From Ursidibacter maritimus (GTDB lineage: Bacteria; Pseudomonadota; Gammaproteobacteria; Enterobacterales; Pasteurellaceae): a stretch of 41,747 nt of DNA. Positions within the stretch are counted from its first letter, which is position 1. Every line of letters begins with the position of its first letter. The notes under the pieces were generated by a model, which was given only the letters and a program-made list of their open reading frames with translations, searched no databases and was not told where the DNA came from. The stretch covers positions 1 to 41,747 of the forward strand of contig NZ_LEKN01000002.1 of assembly GCF_009761395.1 (NCBI RefSeq), read 5' to 3'. The translations under genes were made by a program, and so were the position numbers. This document shows, piece after piece, positions 36,549 to 41,747 of the stretch.

Positions 36549-37151
36549 CTAATTTTTAGATTTCTTTTTCTTCCAGATTTTATCTTCTTGGCCACGCCAT
36601 AAGCGTTGAATATTATCGTGATGACGATAAACCAACAAACAGCAAACTAAAGCAACCGGAAATGTAAATTCTGGTCTAAACCACCATACGCACAAAGGGA
36701 CTGTAAGTGCTGTTATAACGGCACTTAGTGATGAATAGCCTGAAATTAAAAATACTATTAACCAACTGCCTAGAGCGAATCCTGAAATTGTATAGCCCAT
36801 TGGGATAAGTATGCCAAATGCGGTTGCAACACCTTTACCACCACGAAAGCCAAAGAAAATAGGGAAAACATGTCCTAAGCAAGCGGCAAGAGCAATAAAG
36901 CCTATTTCTGACGGAGATAACTCTAAATAAAAACCAACTGAAACGGGTAGTAGTCCTTTTAAAATATCAAATAGCAACACACCAATTGCAGATAATTTCC
37001 CTCCTATGCGTAAAACATTTGTTGCACCAGGATTATGTGAACCGTGTTCTCTTGGGTCAGGTAATCCAGCAAGGCGACAAAAAAGGATCGCACTAGAAAT
37101 AGAACCAAATAAATAGGCTACAAGAATGACTCCATAAGCGATTACGCTCAT
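36549..37151 (-). CDS. plsY: Glycerol-3-phosphate acyltransferase PlsY
   Basis: This 200-residue inner-membrane enzyme transfers an acyl group from acyl-phosphate to glycerol-3-phosphate to start phospholipid synthesis. Its three conserved motifs are visible: [33 protein letters not shown] region, [19 protein letters not shown] and the later [14 protein letters not shown]. Five or so membrane segments and a very basic tail ([10 protein letters not shown]). It is divergent from folB, the same plsY/folB arrangement as in E. coli. Confidence 0.97.
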   Translation of the reverse strand: MSVIAYGVILVAYLFGSISSAILFCRLAGLPDPREHGSHNPGATNVLRIGGKLSAIGVLLFDILKGLLPVSVGFYLELSPSEIGFIALAACLGHVFPIFFGFRGGKGVATAFGILIPMGYTISGFALGSWLIVFLISGYSSLSAVITALTVPLCVWWFRPEFTFPVALVCCLLVYRHHDNIQRLWRGQEDKIWKKKKSKN

Positions 37152-37228
37152 ATTTTCCCCTTATTTCTTCGATAAATTATGTGATATTCTACGCTGAAGT
37201 TTGAAAAAGAAAAATAAGGAAAGATCCG

Positions 37229-37579
37229 ATGACCGATAAAGTTTTTATTAATGAATTAACTGTATTTGCTTCAATAGGTGCTTATGATTGGGAACATACG
37301 ATTAAACAGCGCTTAATTTTTAATATTGAAATGGAGTGGGATTTTAGCCAAGCTGTTGCTGAAGATAATGTAGAACATTGCTTAAATTATGCAGATGTTT
37401 CTGAAAAGATCCTTGATTTTGTTGAGAAAACTCCCTTTAAATTGGTAGAGACTGTGGCCTATAAAGTTGCTGATTTATTACAAAATGAATTTGGTATTAA
37501 AAAATTGAGAATTGAATTACACAAGCCGAAAGCGGTTGCTCAGGCTAATAGTGTTGGGGTAATTATTACTCGGGAGTAA
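37229..37579 (+). CDS. folB: Dihydroneopterin aldolase FolB
   Basis: A 116-residue enzyme of folate synthesis that cleaves dihydroneopterin to hydroxymethyl-dihydropterin. VFINELTVFASIGAYDWEHTIKQRL and CLNYADVSEKI match the family, with the catalytic Lys near HKPKAVA. Length is close to E. coli FolB (122). An AAGGAAAGATCC site precedes the ATG. cdd follows 29 bases later, probably in the same transcript. Confidence 0.96.
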   Translation: MTDKVFINELTVFASIGAYDWEHTIKQRLIFNIEMEWDFSQAVAEDNVEHCLNYADVSEKILDFVEKTPFKLVETVAYKVADLLQNEFGIKKLRIELHKPKAVAQANSVGVIITRE

Positions 37580-37608
37580 GGTTTTAAATATTTAAAAAGG
37601 AGAAAATA

Positions 37609-38502
37609 ATGAGCTTACAACAACGTTTAACACAGCTAATAGAACAAGGCTCTGATATTGAGTATAAATATATAATCAAGCGGGTGGTTGAACAACTTTT
37701 TTTGCAAAAATATAACGCAAAACTATCTGCTGAAACTGTTGAGCAATTTTGTTCAGAATTTGACTTATCACCAGTACAGCTCGCTTTACATTGCTTACCC
37801 GTTGCTGCTTGTTATGCTGTTGTGCCTGTCTCTAATTTTTATGTCGGTGCAGTAGCCATAGGTAAATCAGGAACATTCTATTTCGGAGCAAACTATGAGT
37901 TTGCAAGTGATGCTATTGCTCAATCTGTTCACGCAGAACAAAGTGCAATTTCTCATGCTTGGTTATCTGGTGAAGCAGCATTGACTGATATGGTGGTAAA
38001 TTATACGCCTTGTGGGCATTGTCGTCAGTTTATGAACGAACTGAATACTGCATCTACGCTACATATTCACTTACCTCATAGTCAAAATAATTTACTACAT
38101 AGCTATTTACCCGATGCTTTTGGACCTACAAACTTAAACATAGATAAAGTTCTATTTGATACACAAAATCACGCTTTTAGAAAGCATGATGATATCTTGA
38201 TGCAAGCAGCAATTAGTGCGGCTGAAAATGCTTATGCACCCTATAGTCAAGCGGTAAGTGGGGTTGCATTACAGGTTGGTGAGCAGGTTATTACCGGGCG
38301 GTATGCTGAAAATGCAGCATTTAACCCAAGTTTCCTACCCTTACAGAGTGCTTTAAATCAACGTCGAATGTTAGGGTTAAGTGATGTCCCTGTTATTCGA
38401 ATTGTCTTGGCAGAAAAACAAGCGATATTAAGCCATAGAAATATAACAATTTCTTTAGCAAGAAATTTATTTGATATATCTGTTGAATATATTAGCTTGT
38501 AG
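37609..38502 (+). CDS. cdd: Cytidine deaminase
   Basis: A 297-residue zinc enzyme that deaminates cytidine and deoxycytidine in pyrimidine salvage; the two-domain dimeric type of E. coli (294 aa). Zinc and catalytic residues are in VHAEQSAI (His108, Glu110) and CGHC (Cys135, Cys138). The second, non-catalytic copy (about 180-297) has YAPYSQAVSGVALQ. An AAGGAG ribosome site precedes the ATG. It follows folB closely. Confidence 0.96.
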   Translation: MSLQQRLTQLIEQGSDIEYKYIIKRVVEQLFLQKYNAKLSAETVEQFCSEFDLSPVQLALHCLPVAACYAVVPVSNFYVGAVAIGKSGTFYFGANYEFASDAIAQSVHAEQSAISHAWLSGEAALTDMVVNYTPCGHCRQFMNELNTASTLHIHLPHSQNNLLHSYLPDAFGPTNLNIDKVLFDTQNHAFRKHDDILMQAAISAAENAYAPYSQAVSGVALQVGEQVITGRYAENAAFNPSFLPLQSALNQRRMLGLSDVPVIRIVLAEKQAILSHRNITISLARNLFDISVEYISL

Positions 38503-38679
38503 CAGAAATAGTATCTTATAAGTAACATTTTAAGACTTTTTTGCTAAAATTTGATTAAAGCCAATTAAATGTAAAAATAAATGTTTTCTAACTATAACAA
38601 TGCCAAGTAAAATAGCACAAGTTTGCAACATTTATATGCATTGCGATACATAACATAATGATTTAATAAGAGTAACAAA

Positions 38680-39396
38680 ATGGAAAACCCACAAATTTTA
38701 ATTGTTGAAGATGAAGCTGTAACTCGAAACACCCTGAAGAATGTGTTTGAAGCGGAAGGTTATGATGTTTTTGAAGCTGCTAATGGGGTGGAAATGCATT
38801 CAATACTTGCACAAAATCCTATTCATTTGGTCATTATGGATATCAATTTGCCGGGTAAAAATGGCTTAATGTTGGCTCGAGAATTACGCGAGAATACTGA
38901 TGTCGCTTTAATGTTTTTAACTGGGCGTGATAATGAAGTGGATAAAATTCTTGGGCTAGAAATTGGTGCTGACGATTATATAACAAAGCCATTTAACCCT
39001 CGAGAATTAACTATTCGTGCAAGAAATTTATTACAACGCACGATGTCAGAAAAAGAAAAATCGGTTAAAGAAACTGAACAGGTTGATTGTTATCGTTTTA
39101 ATAACTGGGTCCTTGATGTAAATAGTCGTAGTTTAATTAACCCTGAAGGCGATATTATTAAACTACCTCGTAGTGAGTTTAGAGCATTACTTCATTTCTG
39201 TGAAAACCCTGGCAAAATTCAGACTCGTGATGATTTACTGAAACGAATGACAGGACGTGAATTAAAACCACACGATAGAACGGTTGATGTTACTATCCGC
39301 CGTATTCGTAAGCATTTTGAAGATCATCCTAATACACCAGAAATTATTGTCACTATCCATGGTGAAGGTTATCGTTTCTGTGGTGAGTTGGAATAG
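38680..39396 (+). CDS. arcA: Response regulator ArcA
   Basis: A 238-residue OmpR-type response regulator that represses aerobic respiration genes under low oxygen when phosphorylated by ArcB. The receiver domain has the acid pair Glu10-Asp11 and phospho-acceptor Asp54 (VIMDINLPG), with Lys in [10 protein letters not shown]. The C-terminal winged helix (about 135-235) carries [15 protein letters not shown] and HGEGYRF. The length equals E. coli ArcA (238). arcB is not adjacent, as usual. Confidence 0.98.
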   Translation: MENPQILIVEDEAVTRNTLKNVFEAEGYDVFEAANGVEMHSILAQNPIHLVIMDINLPGKNGLMLARELRENTDVALMFLTGRDNEVDKILGLEIGADDYITKPFNPRELTIRARNLLQRTMSEKEKSVKETEQVDCYRFNNWVLDVNSRSLINPEGDIIKLPRSEFRALLHFCENPGKIQTRDDLLKRMTGRELKPHDRTVDVTIRRIRKHFEDHPNTPEIIVTIHGEGYRFCGELE

Positions 39397-39432
39397 TTTC
39401 AAGATTTAATTATAAAACATAAAAAAGAGCCA

Positions 39433-39591
39433 TGAAAAACTGGTTACAAATAATATGGGTCTATATTAGACTGGCATATTTGCTAATCTAGTATAGATCT
39501 ACATTTATTTACCTCAGAAAAGTATTCTGAATTAAATATAGAAAAAACGATAAATAGGATAGAAGGATTATTGACAGAATTGATTAAATAA
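39433..39591 (+). pseudogene. Possible gene remnant in the arcA-SGNH hydrolase gap
   Basis: The 315-base gap has no intact gene. A short frame begins with ATG at 39433 (MKNWLQIIWVYIRLAYLLI, stop). A second frame from 39487 to 39591 has no start codon but reads like the end of a real protein (DLHLFTSEKYSELNIEKTIN, then RIEGLLTELIK and stop). A frameshifted, truncated gene would give this picture. The family is not recognised. The rest of the gap is AT-rich; an AAAGGAGATATGAA site for the next gene ends it. Confidence 0.25.
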
Positions 39592-39711
39592 TAGTTTTAA
39601 GGATTTTAATTGTTTGTTTTTAAATGTTTTTTGTATTTGCTTTGTAGGTGGGATACGGGACAAAATATGCTATATTAGCCAAATCAAATGTACCTTTAAA
39701 GGAGATATGAA

Positions 39712-40305
39712 ATGTTAAGTGATCAAGATATTTTTAATCGTTATCAAGCGAAAAACACAGAGTTTGATAAGTGTGCAGAGATTTCCCTAGTGGGACATTC
39801 TTTATTTGATATGTGGGGGGATATGCCAGATGGAACACCAAACCTTGCTGGTAAAAGTGTGGCAAATTTAGGGTTGTCTGGAACTAGTACTCGCCAATAT
39901 TTAGATGTCATTGTGAAACCAAAGAATATTCATTCACTGGGTAAAGATGTTTTTATCTTCCTTGGTGTGAATGATATTGTTAAAGAACCTGATTATTCAC
40001 CGAAACAGGTGTTGGATTGGCTCAATGAGATGATTGCAGTGTTTCGCCAAATATCACCTACATCTCGCTTTTATTTATTAGAAGCTACGCCAGTCAATAA
40101 TATTGCCACAGTTGATAATCCACAAATTCTAGAGTTGAATCAGTATCTTGAGAATCATTGTGTAAGCGATGTTATTTATGTAAAAACATGGCAGTATTTT
40201 GAAAATTCGGAAGGTAAATTGGATTTGGAATTGTGTCACGATGGTCTGCATTTTACTCAGAAAGGGTATGATGTACTAAGCCGAATTCTGACAAGTTATT
40301 TGTAG
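39712..40305 (+). CDS. SGNH/GDSL-type hydrolase, cytoplasmic
   Basis: A 197-residue protein with the blocks of SGNH hydrolases: block I VGHSLFDMW with the catalytic Ser (about 27-35; GHS replaces GDS), block II NLGLSGTSTRQYL, block III FLGVNDIV with Asn, and block V HDGLHFT with Asp and His. The catalytic triad is therefore complete. There is no signal peptide, so it acts in the cytoplasm on an unknown ester, possibly a sugar or lipid acyl group. ubiC starts 5 bases after its stop. Confidence 0.85.
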   Translation: MLSDQDIFNRYQAKNTEFDKCAEISLVGHSLFDMWGDMPDGTPNLAGKSVANLGLSGTSTRQYLDVIVKPKNIHSLGKDVFIFLGVNDIVKEPDYSPKQVLDWLNEMIAVFRQISPTSRFYLLEATPVNNIATVDNPQILELNQYLENHCVSDVIYVKTWQYFENSEGKLDLELCHDGLHFTQKGYDVLSRILTSYL

Positions 40306-40310
40306 TAAGA

Positions 40311-40817
40311 ATGGATAAGCTCTCTTTATATCGCAAGTTGCTAGAAAATGGAAATTGGCAAACAGGCGAGAAAAATTTACCTAAGAAAGTTGCTGATTGG
40401 TTGCTACATTCGGATTCTTTAACCCAAAAGCTACAATCCATTTGTGGTAAACTAAATGTTGAAATTACTCAGCAAGGCTGGAAAGCGGTGAGATCTTCAC
40501 CGCAATTTGCAAAAAATGACGAAAATCATACCGCTTGGTTGCGTGAAGTGATATTAAAAGGTGATAAGCAAGATTGGATTTTTGCTCAAACAATTTTGCC
40601 GAAACAGACGATTGAAATGGTCGCTAGTCCCGTTTTAGAATTGGGAGAAAGCCCTATTGGTTTATGGCTATTTCCACAGCAACCCGAACGAATTTCATTG
40701 GAATGGTCTTTTGATGCCGAGACTAAATTATATGCGAGACGTTCGTTGTTATCTTTAAAAGGTTACCCTTTGGTAATTTATGAGCTTTTCTTACCGCAAT
40801 TTCCGTTTGAACCTTGA
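40311..40817 (+). CDS. ubiC: Chorismate lyase UbiC
   Basis: A 168-residue enzyme converting chorismate to 4-hydroxybenzoate and pyruvate, the first step of ubiquinone synthesis. Conserved pieces are WLREVILKGDKQDW (about 75-88), FAQTILP, ESPIGLWLF and YARRSLLSLKGYPLVIYELFLP with the catalytic Arg and Glu. Length matches E. coli UbiC (165). ubiA is not next to it, unlike the enteric ubiCA operon. An uptake signal (AAGCGGT at 40483, TTTGCAAAA near 40505) lies inside the gene. Confidence 0.88.
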   Translation: MDKLSLYRKLLENGNWQTGEKNLPKKVADWLLHSDSLTQKLQSICGKLNVEITQQGWKAVRSSPQFAKNDENHTAWLREVILKGDKQDWIFAQTILPKQTIEMVASPVLELGESPIGLWLFPQQPERISLEWSFDAETKLYARRSLLSLKGYPLVIYELFLPQFPFEP

Positions 40818-40863
40818 GATATAAAGGAGTAGCATTGAGCAAATTTATTTGCTTTACCAATTT

Positions 40864-41667
40864 ATGAAACCAACAATTCTTTTATATGACTCAGGAATGG
40901 GCGGATTAACGATTTATGATGCTATTCGCCAAAGTTTGCCTGATGCTCACTATCTTTATTGTTTTGACAACGCCTATTTCCCTTATTCAGAAAAATCAGA
41001 ACCAACTCTCATTGAACGAGCCAAGCTGATTGTGCAAAAAATTACACAAATCTACCCGCTTGATATGGTTGTGGTCGCTTGTAATACCGCAAGCACAGTT
41101 GTGCTACCTGCCTTGAGAGAAGAATTCCCGTTTCATATTGTTGGGACAGTCCCAGCGATTAAACCTGCTGCTATGATTTCCGAGACTAAGACAATTGGGT
41201 TGTTGGCAACTAAAGGGACGGTTTCTCGTACTTATGTTGATGATCTTATTACTCAATATGCGAGCGAGTGTGTCGTTGAAAAAATAGGAACAACCGATCT
41301 AGTAGAGATTGTTGAGTATAAACAGCAAACCGGCAAAGTTGATATGCAAAGATTACAAAAAGTAATTGCTCAATGGCAGGAACATCCTACATTAGATACC
41401 GTTATTTTAGGGTGTACCCATTTTCCATTAGTGAAACAAGAATTACAGCAGCTGTTACCTAACGTGAAGTTTTTTATTGATCCAGGTAATGGGATTGCGA
41501 AACGAGTAATAACATTATTGGAAAATAAAATATATCAAGAAAATGATATGGAAAAAATCAATCAAGCTTTTTGTACTGCGGAGATTGATAATTTGGAAGT
41601 TCGTGAGAAGGTAATGCAACATTGGGGATTTAAGACTTTAAAAGTGCTAGATTTAGAATGGAGATAA
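40864..41667 (+). CDS. murI: Glutamate racemase MurI
   Basis: A 267-residue enzyme making D-glutamate for peptidoglycan. The family motifs YDSGMGGLTIYD (Asp-Ser at the active site), VACNTASTV with the first catalytic Cys, and GCTHFPLVK with the second are intact. The ATG at 40864 (MKPTILLYD) matches the N-terminus of Pasteurellaceae homologues; a TTG at 40849 is unlikely. The best ribosome site, AAAGGAG, is 35 bases upstream and instead faces a 10-codon leader frame that ends at the murI ATG. Confidence 0.96.
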   Translation: MKPTILLYDSGMGGLTIYDAIRQSLPDAHYLYCFDNAYFPYSEKSEPTLIERAKLIVQKITQIYPLDMVVVACNTASTVVLPALREEFPFHIVGTVPAIKPAAMISETKTIGLLATKGTVSRTYVDDLITQYASECVVEKIGTTDLVEIVEYKQQTGKVDMQRLQKVIAQWQEHPTLDTVILGCTHFPLVKQELQQLLPNVKFFIDPGNGIAKRVITLLENKIYQENDMEKINQAFCTAEIDNLEVREKVMQHWGFKTLKVLDLEWR

Positions 41668-41747
41668 AATCTGACCGCTATTTGAATGTTTTTTCTTAAT
41701 TTTGCTTTGTTTTTCATCAATTGGTGATTTTTCCGATTTTTTGCCAT
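41653..41747 (-). CDS. Possible 3' end of a convergent gene at the right edge
   Basis: One minus-strand frame enters from the right edge and ends at a TAA at 41653-41655, overlapping the murI end by about 15 bases. It encodes a Lys- and Ser-rich tail (GKKSEKSPIDEKQSKIKKKH and on to SGQILSPF) of the sort found at protein C-termini. Another frame here starts MAKNRKNHQL but runs far into murI. Too little is visible to choose with confidence. Confidence 0.3.
   Translation of the reverse strand, partial: GKKSEKSPIDEKQSKIKKKHSNSGQILSPF

Overview
The window is chromosomal DNA from a member of the Pasteurellaceae. The strongest evidence is the repeated uptake signal core AAGCGGT, usually followed about 20 bases later by a TTTGCAAA-like segment. 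It sits between genes, often as inverted pairs, and inside a few genes. This is the Actinobacillus pleuropneumoniae / Mannheimia / Haemophilus ducreyi type of signal; only one Haemophilus influenzae-type core (AAGTGCGGT) was seen. The low-GC codon use and the proteins (ArcA, MscL, UbiE/J/B, flavodoxin-type HemG, and PriB between S6 and S18) agree. I cannot name the species.

Layout. Bases 1-303 hold the 5' part of an apparently iron-regulated lipoprotein gene with an 18-bp repeat. Bases 730-6,000 carry quinone and haem genes (ubiE-ubiJ-ubiB, hemG, menA) and mscL. Bases 6,000-21,200 are mainly housekeeping: trmO, a SIMPL protein with a tiny lipoprotein, slyD, ilvA, glmM, rpiA, serA, a nitroreductase, glnA, tig, a rhodanese-like membrane protein, secB, gpsA and cysE. 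Bases 21,200-24,300 form a gluconate module (gntT-type permease divergent from gntK, plus a LacI-type regulator) with two matching operator sites. Bases 24,400-27,270 hold nrdB-nrdA for an unusual compact class I ribonucleotide reductase with paired NrdR boxes upstream. Bases 27,350-32,600 hold putP and putA. A PhnA-type zinc-ribbon protein and a soluble PQQ-type glucose dehydrogenase follow. Bases 34,900-36,510 are the rpsF-priB-rpsR-rplI operon with a probable S6:S18-binding leader. The right end holds plsY, folB, cdd, arcA, an SGNH hydrolase, ubiC and murI.

Connections. PutP imports proline and PutA oxidises it to glutamate. GntT and GntK take up and phosphorylate gluconate, and the periplasmic glucose dehydrogenase about 10 kb away could in principle supply gluconolactone, although no PQQ genes are visible. 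UbiC, UbiE, UbiJ and UbiB serve ubiquinone, and MenA serves menaquinone, as expected of a facultative anaerobe with ArcA. No rRNA, tRNA, CRISPR array, prophage or complete insertion sequence was found. The least ordinary features are the repeat lipoprotein, the ATP-cone-less NrdAB, PutA without its DNA-binding domain, the glucose dehydrogenase, and two apparent gene remnants (16,563-16,727 and 39,433-39,591).
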